Below, piece after piece: positions 48,345 to 57,739 of a stretch of DNA of 64,000 bases. Position 1 is the first letter of the stretch. Each line of letters opens with the position of its first letter. The DNA comes from Planctomycetales bacterium (GTDB lineage Bacteria; Planctomycetota; Phycisphaerae; SM23-33), in contig JAUWNJ010000014.1 of assembly GCA_030612725.1 (NCBI GenBank), forward strand, positions 1-64,000. The letters run 5' to 3'. The position numbers and the translations under genes were made by a program. Below the pieces are notes generated by a model. That model ran no database searches. It saw nothing but the letters and a program-made list of their open reading frames with translations, and was not told where the DNA came from.

Positions 48345-48725
48345 ATGGCCATCAGCATCTTCGACATAACGTTTGACACGATGGAAGGCCGACCCGCCGA
48401 GGCCGGATCAACGCCCGAAGTCAAAGAGCGCGTCGGAGAAGACGGCTCCGAGGCCCGCGATCTCGGTCAGCGTGAAACCGACAGCGAACTGACAACGACT
48501 GTAACGGCCCTGGACTCCGAAGCCGCCCAGACGGCGTTGGAGGCACAGAAGGCACTCCAGGGCAGCATCGTCGCTGTCATAGACGCCCACGGAATCACAC
48601 ACGCCTCGGTGCTGATCCGGAACGTCGCGGCCCAAATGCAGGCCGTCCTGACCCCAACGGGCAATCCGACCCATACGCGGATGATTACAACCCACTGGAC
48701 GGTTCGCAAACGATATGAAGCATAA
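48345..48725 (+). CDS. Tail-region protein (126 aa)
   Basis: Intact ORF abutting the tape measure gene. Confidence 0.5.
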   Translation: MAISIFDITFDTMEGRPAEAGSTPEVKERVGEDGSEARDLGQRETDSELTTTVTALDSEAAQTALEAQKALQGSIVAVIDAHGITHASVLIRNVAAQMQAVLTPTGNPTHTRMITTHWTVRKRYEA

Positions 48726-48826
48726 AAATATAACCGCGGAGAACGCAGAGAACGCAAAGGTTTGAAAAAGAAAAAAAACAAAGTTTATCTCTGCGGCCTC
48801 TGCGATCTCTGCGGTGAAAAAAGAAA

Positions 48827-49318
48827 ATGAGAATTATAGCGAAATCACGAGCATTGATCCGCTGGCCGGCGCAGCAGACCGTTCCGTTGGACGGTGGTTT
48901 TAATATTTACCTCGACGAGAGTTTCGCCTCACCGATTAATCCGTCGCCGATCCCCGCCTGGCCGGACGAAGTCGCCGGAGGAAAAATCGGCTTCGGACTC
49001 GGCGGATTCGGCGACGGCGCCTTCGGCTACGGAGACGGCGGCTTCGGTTTCGGTGAGGGTCCGTTCGGAATGGGTCCGTTCGGATTCGGGGCCGCATGGC
49101 TGGAATACGTAACCGGTCTGCTGGCCGACGGAGACCACAAGTTCGACGTGATAGGACTCGACGCCGCCGGTAATCCGGTCACGCCCGCCAGCGGAACGCA
49201 GACTGAAATAACGCTCGCCGGAAGCCCGGAACCGCCGGCCCGTCCGACGGCTGACAGTTACGTACAGGGAACGGACACGCTGAATCTTTTGTGGGCGTTG
49301 TCGGCGGATGATGGATAA
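48827..49318 (+). CDS. Glycine-rich tail/adhesin protein
   Basis: 'GFGLGGFGDGAFGYGDGGFGFGEGPFGMGPFGFG' tandem G-F-G motif. Confidence 0.6.
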   Translation: MRIIAKSRALIRWPAQQTVPLDGGFNIYLDESFASPINPSPIPAWPDEVAGGKIGFGLGGFGDGAFGYGDGGFGFGEGPFGMGPFGFGAAWLEYVTGLLADGDHKFDVIGLDAAGNPVTPASGTQTEITLAGSPEPPARPTADSYVQGTDTLNLLWALSADDG

Positions 49319-49320
49319 AC

Positions 49321-49379
49321 AAACCCCCAGCACTGCTGGGGGATAAAAGAAGAATCCCCCCGCAATGCGGAGGGCTTAC
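49321..49379. repeat. Double-hairpin REP-like element
   Basis: 'aaacccccagcactgctgggggataaaagaagaatccccccgcaatgcggagggcttacg'. Confidence 0.85.
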
Positions 49380-49389
49380 GGAGAACGAA

Positions 49390-50385
49390 ATGTCTAACGA
49401 ACTATACCCATCCGCCGCGGAACTGAATGCGATGTCGAACGCCGGCGACGCCGAGCAGGAAGTCCTGTTCGTCCAGACCGGCCTGACTCCGCACTACACC
49501 GATTTTTACAAAATGCTCCAGCGTCTGCTGAAGGTGTCGCGGCGAGGCGGCGATCTGCGAGTATTCAAGGACGCCGACCTGACATTCGGCGTCCGGGCGG
49601 GACGATATTACAACGGCGACACCGCCGTCAATTATGCCGAAGTGCTGGCCCAAGCGTTGACCAACAATCAGACGAATTACATCTACCTGACCGCCGCAGG
49701 CGTCCTGACGGTCAATACGACGGGCTTTCCCACGCCGTCGGTTACGCCGCATATCCCGCTGGCGACGATCCTAACCGCCGCAGGCGTCTATGACGGGCGC
49801 GACCTCTCCGAAGGAGGCGACGTAACCGACTATCGAGGCGGAATGTTCATCAACGTCTGCGGGTCGAGTAACACCATCGGCATCCCTGCAACCGGCCTTG
49901 TCAAGCATGACGCGATGAAAGACGCCCTGCCCGACGCCGGCGACGGTACGTACCTCGGCCTCGCAGACGCCGCCGGAAGCGTGATTGTCGGCTCGACCAC
50001 AAACAATACGCAGGTCAACGAGAAGGCCGCGTTCTACCTTGTGCTACCCAGAGAGTACATCGCACAGGCCGACGTCACTATCCGCCTGAACGCGAAGGTG
50101 GACGTTGCCCGCAACGCCGAGTCGCTGCTCGACGTGGTTGTCAAGCGTGTAACCAACGCCGGGCTGGACGCCACCGACTTGTGCCTGACGGCTGCGAAAG
50201 ACATGAAGGCGGTAACGGCGTTCGCCGATCAGGATTTCACAATCGACGGCGACGCTACCGGCGACGAACTCGCGCCGGGCGACATACTTTACGTCGAGGT
50301 GGCCTTCGAGACCGACGATACAGGCGGTTCGTCGAACGGACACGCCGAAATCGGAAAGGCGCAGGCGATTATTCCATGCCGTTAA
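49390..50385 (+). CDS. Tail fiber/baseplate-like protein
   Basis: 331 aa in the tail module; structural-type repeats. Confidence 0.5.
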   Translation: MSNELYPSAAELNAMSNAGDAEQEVLFVQTGLTPHYTDFYKMLQRLLKVSRRGGDLRVFKDADLTFGVRAGRYYNGDTAVNYAEVLAQALTNNQTNYIYLTAAGVLTVNTTGFPTPSVTPHIPLATILTAAGVYDGRDLSEGGDVTDYRGGMFINVCGSSNTIGIPATGLVKHDAMKDALPDAGDGTYLGLADAAGSVIVGSTTNNTQVNEKAAFYLVLPREYIAQADVTIRLNAKVDVARNAESLLDVVVKRVTNAGLDATDLCLTAAKDMKAVTAFADQDFTIDGDATGDELAPGDILYVEVAFETDDTGGSSNGHAEIGKAQAIIPCR

Positions 50386-50753
50386 CGTCCCCAATATCAA
50401 AACTGCCCTTCATGCCGACCGAAAAGCGAACGTTGACAATCCGCGCAGAGCGGATCGACCCGAAGTATCTGACCGACGGCGAACCGCCGAGCGTCGAGGC
50501 CGAGTACGGACGGACGGAAAGGCATCCGACGCACGAAGCGCGTTTCTACGAGATTCAGGGACTAGGGACTGGGAACCAGGGACCAGGCGAAAACAACCTA
50601 CACCCCACGCCCCACGCCCCACGCCCTGTCTTTGTACAATTGAATCATGGCGACCCCGCCGCCGATGAAGCCCGCCTGGCGGTTATCGCCGAAGATTTTC
50701 TTTCCCCACAGCCTACAGCCCACAGCCTACAGCCTGAAGGAGACAAAGCATGA
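50376..50753 (+). CDS. Tail-region hypothetical protein with STRR insertions
   Basis: ATG overlaps the upstream stop; in-frame 'QGLGTGNQGPGENNLHPTPHAPRP' and 'SPQPTAHSLQPEGDKA'. Confidence 0.5.
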   Translation: MPLTSPISKLPFMPTEKRTLTIRAERIDPKYLTDGEPPSVEAEYGRTERHPTHEARFYEIQGLGTGNQGPGENNLHPTPHAPRPVFVQLNHGDPAADEARLAVIAEDFLSPQPTAHSLQPEGDKA

Positions 50754-52909
50754 GCCTCCTTCATTATCTCGATAACGAAGTCCCCGAATTCGGTGAATGG
50801 GACGCTAAAGTCGAGGCCGGTTCATCGACCATCGTTCCAGTTGCCGGAGATGCCTGCGGTCGCGGCGATGCAGTGCTGCGAACGACTATCGTCGGAGCCA
50901 ATGTTGCTTACGTGCAGAAAAACCTCAATGTTTCAATCGACCCCGGCGGCTGGATTTATTTCGGCTTCTGGATGAGGCCCGGCAGTTACCCGTCGAACTA
51001 TACGTATCCATTAATGGTGAAGGACGCCCTTGGTTCAACGACCGGCCTGTACTCGCTGCTTTTGACCGACCTGCAAATAAAGGTAAGCACAAAGGACGAC
51101 GGGGGCGCTGCTCACACCGCCGGTTATGTAACCGGTCTTGTCCTTGGCCGTTTTTCTTATCTCGTTTTCGCGCTGCGACGGTCAAGCGGCGTCGCCGCCA
51201 ACGACGGCGTTCTGCGTTTCTATTTCGACGGTCAACTACTAGACGAGGCTACTGGCATAGACAATTACGACCGCTTCGCGTCCGTGGACTTACTGCTAAT
51301 GGGCTGCCCGGCGGGGCCACGCGACGGTTACTGGTACGATTTCGACGAGGTAAAAATCGCACTCGATGAATACCCCGAACCATTCACGCCGACGCCGCTG
51401 ACCGATTATCCCGAAGCGGCCCGGACTGTCGTTTTGTTCAGGCGGGACGATTCGGAATCAAGGGAGTTTGCCGATTACTGCGTAAGCGAACTGGAAATCC
51501 CCCGTGCGAATCTATGCCCGCTACCGAACGCCACGGCGAACGAATCTCTCGCAGACTACGCGACGTTTCAGACCGAGGTCGAGACCGATCTTGCCGCATG
51601 GCTGACGACGAATCCGACGGTCGCGGCCAACTGTTCGTGCTTCCTTATCGGCTACGGCGTGCCTGGATATTTCACTTCCGGCGGCATGAAGCATTCGGCC
51701 ACAAGCCGACTGATGAACTATGGAACGGCGTTTTCGTCGCAGACTGACAACCCGCTCTACAACCCCGCCACGGTCGCCAGGCTGACGAAAGCGGCGATGG
51801 GCGGAAAATACCTCTGCACGCGGATCGACGCCGACACGTTGCAGCACTCTAAAGACGTGCTGGATTGCGGATTGCGGATTGCGGATTGCGAATTTCTTCC
51901 TGCGACGGACAAACTCTACAGTAACGATTCCGATTACACCGCGTCGCTCGCTTGTGGTCACCTTCGGATAATCACGGCGGGTCTGGGCGAGTTCGCCGAC
52001 GACGCTTTTGTCTGGGGCAATACCATGCCCGACTGGGGTTCCGCCGGCAGCAGGGCGGTCTTTGTGGACCCTTCTGTAGCCAGCCTGCCGACAATGCGGG
52101 CCGCTACGTGTGAATGCAGCGAAGCCGTGCTGACGGCGCTTTACGCCGCCGCGATGGGTAGCGCCGGTAACGACGGGATAAACGTCGATGCCGAAAGTTT
52201 CTTCGAGATGCTCCGCATCGGCGGCTCGCTGGCTGAAGCGTTCGCCGTGGCGGTCGAGCACCTCGATTACCTCGCCGCAGCCGTCGGCTCGCCGCTTATG
52301 ACCGTGGCGTTCGGCTTGGGCGGCTACAACGTCTATCGCCACGCAGGGGGCATCGACTGGGACGATGCGACTATTGTAGCGTACATCCGTGCAGGCGTCG
52401 CACAGGCCGCCCTCGTGGGCCTGGGCCACGTCGCCGACGCCGAGTACTACTACGGCGTCCGCGCCGTCAGCGATGCGGCTGTCGAGGAAACCAATACCGA
52501 TAAGATTGTCCGCGTGGTGGTCGATGCGGGCGGTAATCTTCTCGGTCCGCCGCCCAACGCGATTAACTCGGCCAGAGGCTACGCAGTCGGCGGCGGCAAA
52601 ATCGAAATCGAGATTACCTACGTCGCGCGGGGGCAACGTGGCGTCGCTTCGTCCGTCCAGATCGCTGAGATTACCGGCGGCGTGCCTGACTGGGCCGTAC
52701 CGCTGGCCGAAGTGTCGGTGGGAACGAAGACCTCGCACAAAACCGCAAAACCCGCGAAGGTGTTTGGACACAATACGACAATCCGCTTGGCCGTGCGTGC
52801 GATCACCGCCGCCGGAGCCAGCGGACCGGCGAAACGCCTTTCGCCGGTAGTCGCCGACGCCGAGGCCCCCGCCGCCGTCGATTACGTGGAAGCCGAGCAA
52901 TATGACTGA
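50750..52909 (+). CDS. Tail protein with LamG-like N-terminus and TIGR03790-like central domain
   Basis: N-terminal 'GWIYFGFWMRPGSYP..DGVLRFYFDGQLLDEA' lectin-like; 'ARTVVLFRRDDSESREFADYCVSELEIPRANLCPLP...FLIGYGVPGYF'. Confidence 0.6.
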   Translation: MSLLHYLDNEVPEFGEWDAKVEAGSSTIVPVAGDACGRGDAVLRTTIVGANVAYVQKNLNVSIDPGGWIYFGFWMRPGSYPSNYTYPLMVKDALGSTTGLYSLLLTDLQIKVSTKDDGGAAHTAGYVTGLVLGRFSYLVFALRRSSGVAANDGVLRFYFDGQLLDEATGIDNYDRFASVDLLLMGCPAGPRDGYWYDFDEVKIALDEYPEPFTPTPLTDYPEAARTVVLFRRDDSESREFADYCVSELEIPRANLCPLPNATANESLADYATFQTEVETDLAAWLTTNPTVAANCSCFLIGYGVPGYFTSGGMKHSATSRLMNYGTAFSSQTDNPLYNPATVARLTKAAMGGKYLCTRIDADTLQHSKDVLDCGLRIADCEFLPATDKLYSNDSDYTASLACGHLRIITAGLGEFADDAFVWGNTMPDWGSAGSRAVFVDPSVASLPTMRAATCECSEAVLTALYAAAMGSAGNDGINVDAESFFEMLRIGGSLAEAFAVAVEHLDYLAAAVGSPLMTVAFGLGGYNVYRHAGGIDWDDATIVAYIRAGVAQAALVGLGHVADAEYYYGVRAVSDAAVEETNTDKIVRVVVDAGGNLLGPPPNAINSARGYAVGGGKIEIEITYVARGQRGVASSVQIAEITGGVPDWAVPLAEVSVGTKTSHKTAKPAKVFGHNTTIRLAVRAITAAGASGPAKRLSPVVADAEAPAAVDYVEAEQYD

Positions 52910-55304
52910 TCAAATTGACGAAACATGGGAACCGATTGTCCAGGTCCGACAGCGATGGGATGAAGAATGGGTCCCCCAGCCCTGGCTTCGCCCCATGCAG
53001 ACGACGCTGGGGTTGATGCCGACGATCAGTTCCACGACGTTCCTCTGGCGATACGGAAGTATCGCCAGACCCGGCGAGGGTGATTTTTTCGGCGTTTATC
53101 CGAACCTGCAGGGTCTCGACGGGTATTACGTGCGTATCGTGGAGCCGCCGGAAGACCCCATGACCGACGACGTCTGGCCGGTCCTGTGGACAGGCCGATT
53201 CAGCGACGATTCTTTCGTCCCCGGCGGCAACGACCCCGCCGGAACGGGGACGGGCGATCAAATTTTTACAGCCTTCGGCATGGAGAGGATACTGAAGCAA
53301 TCAGCCGTGGACGGCTCGTACTTTTTCAAATCCCCTTTGGTGGTCAAAGTTGATACTCGCCTGTCGTTCAATCTCCGCCACCGAACCGGAGCGTCCATGT
53401 CGGGCAACCGCTCGGCTCAAAAACACGACGGCTGTTATGTTTTTTCCGACGAAGGCGAGTTGTGGACCGCCCGCGACGTGGCCGAGTACCTGCTGGTAAA
53501 ATTCGGACCGGCCAGCCCAGCCTTCAGCCTGACTGACGGCGATGAAACGAATAATCTCGATCTGTACGTCGATACCTGGCCGGCTCCGAAGAACGTCGCC
53601 GACGGTCTGAACATGCTGATTCGCCGGCAGCGAGGATGCGCATGGCGGGTGGTCGTCTATGGCGAGGAGCCGAAAGTTGAGCCCCGGAGCGTCTTTGCCG
53701 CCGACGTCACAGCCGGCGGTGTCACGATCAAACCGAACAGCGTACAGGTGAATCTTGATTTTGACGCAAAGGAACAGCAACTCGATAAGGTAACTATTCG
53801 CAAGAGTCAGGATCACCGATACGACGAGATACACGTCCTCGGCAACCATGCATGGATTTGTGGAGCGGTGGGTCTGTCGGCCGCATGGTCGAGCGGCGAG
53901 GAGACGGCATACAAGGCCGCCGACGACAAAGCCCGCCGACAGGACAGGTACGGACATGTTTATACCGCCTTTCGTGTGCAGATCGCCGGTTTCGGGCCGT
54001 TCATAGACGCCGCCGGCGACCCGCTCGGAATTCCGGTGATTACAGACGATGGGCAAGTGGAATTCAGCGACGACTCACCACTGTTCACTCTGGGCCGACC
54101 CCTGACGCGACAGACGCCTCTGCGAGTCGGCTACGCCTACGACACCGGCTACGAGGTACAAAGGGACGCCTCGGCCCCTGGGGGATTCCTGCCGCCTGCG
54201 GTCTTCATTAAATTCACAGCGAGCGGATCGGACGCTTACTGCCAGGTTGACGCCCTCTCGGAGACCTTTGAAGGCGCGCCGCCTGTTCGCGTGGGGGTCC
54301 TCGACGGTGAGATGGGCTTGCAGTTGCGACCGTCGTACAATCATCTATTCGCCAAAAATCACTGGGGCGCTTCGGTATCCGCCAGACCTCCGATATTTGA
54401 TTGGGAAAACCTCTACGCGACGGCGGCTTTGCGAGCCGATGTGCGGCTGAGGGTGGTGGTAAAAATCACCGACCCGTTACGGGTCGACAATCCGCGACGG
54501 CTTATTATTGAGGTCCCGGACGCCGAGTGCTGGATCGTTCGCAAGGGCGCGATTGTCGGCATCGACGGGTCGAGTCTTCAGCGCGTGCCAAAAGACATCG
54601 AATTGCGGAACGACCGCGACCGCCTCCTGGCCGTCGCGGCGATGGCAAAGGCCTGGTATGGCCGAACACGAAGGGCAATCAGCGTAAAGTATAAACAAAT
54701 CGCATGGCGGACGACTCAGGACCATACATTGCTTCCCGGTAATTTGCTTCAAAAGGTTTTTATCCACGGCCAGACGCTTTCGGTCGGCACGATCATCAGC
54801 CGCCTGACGTGGGACTGGGCCAATAAGACGACCACTCTCCAGACGGATTTTGACGAACTGGATTTCATCGGCTTGGCAGGCCGATCCCGCTCCGGCTCCG
54901 GCGGGAATCGGCTGAATATCAATTCGCCTGTCTCACCACCCCGCGAACCGAACCTCCCGGTCAGGCACGCCGGAGGCGGCAACGCCGCCGGAGCGGGCTT
55001 CGACGTGCTGGTGACCAAAGACGCAGGCGACGCCGGGAGCGACTCGGCGGAATGCACCTACACCTACACAGTCAAGGCACTCGACGATTCGACCACACTC
55101 CGCAAAAACACCGCTGGCGACCTGGCGACGGGAATGACGCCTGAACGCCCTCGATACCACTACGTTGAGTATTGGTACGCCGGAGAGACCCGGACGGCCC
55201 CGGCGGTCGCTACGAGCCGTTACGGGCTTGCGGCCTACGACGCCGACGGAGATCTGCACCTGCTGGTCGCCTACGGCGAGATCGACAAGGACACGGCGTG
55301 TTAG
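52902..55304 (+). CDS. Tail tip/attachment-like protein
   Basis: 800 aa in tail module; 'DHRYDEIHVLGNHAWICGAVGLSAAW', 'IAWRTTQDHTLLPGNLLQKVFIHGQTLSVGTIISRLTWDW'. Confidence 0.55.
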   Translation: MTDQIDETWEPIVQVRQRWDEEWVPQPWLRPMQTTLGLMPTISSTTFLWRYGSIARPGEGDFFGVYPNLQGLDGYYVRIVEPPEDPMTDDVWPVLWTGRFSDDSFVPGGNDPAGTGTGDQIFTAFGMERILKQSAVDGSYFFKSPLVVKVDTRLSFNLRHRTGASMSGNRSAQKHDGCYVFSDEGELWTARDVAEYLLVKFGPASPAFSLTDGDETNNLDLYVDTWPAPKNVADGLNMLIRRQRGCAWRVVVYGEEPKVEPRSVFAADVTAGGVTIKPNSVQVNLDFDAKEQQLDKVTIRKSQDHRYDEIHVLGNHAWICGAVGLSAAWSSGEETAYKAADDKARRQDRYGHVYTAFRVQIAGFGPFIDAAGDPLGIPVITDDGQVEFSDDSPLFTLGRPLTRQTPLRVGYAYDTGYEVQRDASAPGGFLPPAVFIKFTASGSDAYCQVDALSETFEGAPPVRVGVLDGEMGLQLRPSYNHLFAKNHWGASVSARPPIFDWENLYATAALRADVRLRVVVKITDPLRVDNPRRLIIEVPDAECWIVRKGAIVGIDGSSLQRVPKDIELRNDRDRLLAVAAMAKAWYGRTRRAISVKYKQIAWRTTQDHTLLPGNLLQKVFIHGQTLSVGTIISRLTWDWANKTTTLQTDFDELDFIGLAGRSRSGSGGNRLNINSPVSPPREPNLPVRHAGGGNAAGAGFDVLVTKDAGDAGSDSAECTYTYTVKALDDSTTLRKNTAGDLATGMTPERPRYHYVEYWYAGETRTAPAVATSRYGLAAYDADGDLHLLVAYGEIDKDTAC

Positions 55305-55877
55305 ATGGCTGACGGACGAACACATTTTTACGACGGCAAACGGCTCATTGTTGACGGCAAAACCGCCACGGCGGATGATTGCTGCTGTAGTTCAGCGGCT
55401 CCTCTAACATGTCCGTGCGATATAACGGAGTGGACGGCGTTGGTTGCATCCGGCACTCCCTGCCATAATTTAGTAGCGTCTTACCAGATTGCGAATTACA
55501 CAGACGGGGATTTACAGGCGAGTCTTTGTACCTCTTGCATCAACAGCGGAGCCACAGCATGGGCGGGTGTGTTCGGATACATTCGTGAAACAGGTTCTTC
55601 TGGGTACCGTTGCCGGTGGGACGGTTCGCCTATTCAACCTCCAAATTTAAGCATAGACGGCAAGGCATTTGATAACTTTGCTCACCATCCCGACGAAAAC
55701 ACCCGTTTGCGATTGTACGGCGGCAAATGGCTGCTGAAAGTTGTTTGTGATATTTATCCAGGTACGCATTCTCGCGTGTGGGAAGGAGAAAAAACTACCG
55801 GCGATACACCAGTTGGAGTTTATACAAGAACGTCCGGCTGCGATACAACCCCAACGCTGACGATTGAGGAAACATGA
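55305..55877 (+). CDS. Cys-rich tail-associated protein
   Basis: 'ADDCCCSSAAPLTCPCDITEW'; intact ORF. Confidence 0.5.
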   Translation: MADGRTHFYDGKRLIVDGKTATADDCCCSSAAPLTCPCDITEWTALVASGTPCHNLVASYQIANYTDGDLQASLCTSCINSGATAWAGVFGYIRETGSSGYRCRWDGSPIQPPNLSIDGKAFDNFAHHPDENTRLRLYGGKWLLKVVCDIYPGTHSRVWEGEKTTGDTPVGVYTRTSGCDTTPTLTIEET

Positions 55878-56206
55878 GCCATCCACGAGTAAATTGTGTT
55901 CACGCTTTGCCGGGCAGGCGGGATTCGCAGGTCGTTTGTCTTCGCGGGTATTGCGTTCCTAATTCGCACGTTGGAATTTGTTCTTTATGCAGGGGCAAAG
56001 GTTTCGGCGGCGACAATCCGCAATCCACAATCCGCAATCCGCAATCGGACATCTGCCCCCACCTCCGGCGTACCTGTTGCGGGCAGGCGGACCTCTGCGG
56101 CCTGACCGGAGCCGACACAGATCCGTCCGCCTGTGCCCGCTGCACGCTCCGCCCTGATAGCCTCCGAAAAAAAAAAGATGTAATTTTTATGCGTAATCGG
56201 GTATAA
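55874..56206 (+). CDS. Cys-rich small protein
   Basis: Multiple CxxC; ends with 'TDPSACARCTLRP' repeated at 56957. Confidence 0.5.
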   Translation: MSHPRVNCVHALPGRRDSQVVCLRGYCVPNSHVGICSLCRGKGFGGDNPQSTIRNPQSDICPHLRRTCCGQADLCGLTGADTDPSACARCTLRPDSLRKKKDVIFMRNRV

Positions 56207-56240
56207 TGATAATGATCCACAAACCAGAGAGGAGACTGCA

Positions 56241-56960
56241 ATGAAGACCATCGCCACCATCGCCACCATCCTGTTGTTCGCCGTAGCCGTTACCGCAGCC
56301 GACGTCGTCATGGACGCCGCTATCGTGGACAGGGACGGCGCTGCCCTGAACGATCCGCACGTCAGGCTTACCGCCGACAACTCGACCGGCCTACAGGACT
56401 TGACCAACGTGAGATTCAAGATCGAGATTCACTCTGGCGTATTGGGCAACGCCTACCTCGTAACGTGGGACGACCCGGCTAACCCGTGGTACGGAGCCAG
56501 GGCGAAACAACAATGGGCAGTCACGCAGGATTACATCGAGTATCGCATAGGTCGGGTGTATTATCCCGACAACGTTTACAACAGGGATTTGGATCGCGCC
56601 GGTTGCTGGGCACCGGCGTTTTCGTGCGAATACCTGCCGGAAAACCCCAATTACCAAACACCACCGGACGGACTGTCCGAAATGGACCTCGAAATGTGGC
56701 ACTGGGAGCACAACCACTTTGAATTATTCGACACGGTTCCCGTTGGCCTGAATTGGGATATGGTGCTTCGCTTGGAGGGTTGGCTGGGTCAGGACATTGA
56801 AATCTTTTCTGTCGCCGAAGGCGAGATGAAAACTGACCAGCAGAACTGGACGCTCACCGATCCGGATACATCTCCACAGACCGTTCCTGAACCGGCGACG
56901 GTGGCGATGCTGATCGTCGGCGGAGCCGGTATAATCCTGAAGCGTCGGTCTGCCGGATGA
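56241..56960 (+). CDS. PEP-CTERM sorting-signal protein
   Basis: N-terminal signal; C-terminal 'VPEPATVAMLIVGGAGIILKRRSAG'. Confidence 0.85.
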   Translation: MKTIATIATILLFAVAVTAADVVMDAAIVDRDGAALNDPHVRLTADNSTGLQDLTNVRFKIEIHSGVLGNAYLVTWDDPANPWYGARAKQQWAVTQDYIEYRIGRVYYPDNVYNRDLDRAGCWAPAFSCEYLPENPNYQTPPDGLSEMDLEMWHWEHNHFELFDTVPVGLNWDMVLRLEGWLGQDIEIFSVAEGEMKTDQQNWTLTDPDTSPQTVPEPATVAMLIVGGAGIILKRRSAG

Positions 56961-57076
56961 CCGACACCGACCCATCCGCCTGCGCTCGATGCGCGCTCCG
57001 CCCTACCAAATAATTCACCGCAGAACACGCAGATCCCCCTGAAAAATTATTGAAAAAAACCTGATTTTATGCTTGA

Positions 57077-57102
57077 CTATTGTCGTCAATTGACGACAAT
57101 AG
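57077..57102. promoter_or_regulatory. 26-bp perfect palindrome operator overlapping a promoter
   Basis: CTATTGTCGTCAATTGACGACAATAG equals its reverse complement; TTGACT at 57073-57078 as candidate -35. Confidence 0.75.
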
Positions 57103-57130
57103 AGTAAAAGGATTAGGAAAGGAAAACAGA

Positions 57131-57355
57131 ATGAAAAACAAAACGACGAAACCGGAAACCTACGAATGGCTGATGGCCAGTACCCGCCTCGGACGCCGTA
57201 TCGAACGGCTCGGCTGGAAGCGGTTGGCAAAGATTTATTACACCAACCATCCCGGCAGTCCCATCCGCAAGGCCATCAACATTGAGGCCCGCCGATGCGG
57301 GTACACCCCCAGCACCATCCTGTCACTGAACGCCGACTGGAACGAAATCAACTAG
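57131..57355 (+). CDS. Hypothetical protein (74 aa)
   Basis: 'MKNKTTKPETYEWLMASTRLGRRIERLGWKRLAKIYYTN'; downstream of the palindrome. Confidence 0.55.
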   Translation: MKNKTTKPETYEWLMASTRLGRRIERLGWKRLAKIYYTNHPGSPIRKAINIEARRCGYTPSTILSLNADWNEIN

Positions 57356-57370
57356 GAAAGGAGCACGACC

Positions 57371-57655
57371 ATGAGAATCACAAGCATCGAACTCGCCGGA
57401 ACCATCGAAGAAGGAAAACACCTGCCACGGGCTTTCGCCCGCATCGGACGCAAACTTGGCGACGACCATATCACCATCAAAATCCTTACCACCGCCGGGG
57501 GCGACGCCGGAGACCGGAAGTATAAAGTCCAGGCCAACGACAGCGACGACCAATGGTCGATGGCGGAAATCCTTCAGCGTGCACTCGATGGTTATATTGG
57601 CACCGGGAACGACATCCGGACATACATGAACGCCATCGAAATGCTCGCCGACTGA
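57371..57655 (+). CDS. Hypothetical protein (94 aa)
   Basis: RBS 'aaaggagc' upstream. Confidence 0.55.
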   Translation: MRITSIELAGTIEEGKHLPRAFARIGRKLGDDHITIKILTTAGGDAGDRKYKVQANDSDDQWSMAEILQRALDGYIGTGNDIRTYMNAIEMLAD

Positions 57656-57739
57656 ACCGGACCTGCACGCGACCGCCCCATGGGGCGGAAGCGCCCGGGC
57701 CTGGACGGGCCAAGCCGGAGAATGAAAGGACAACGAATC

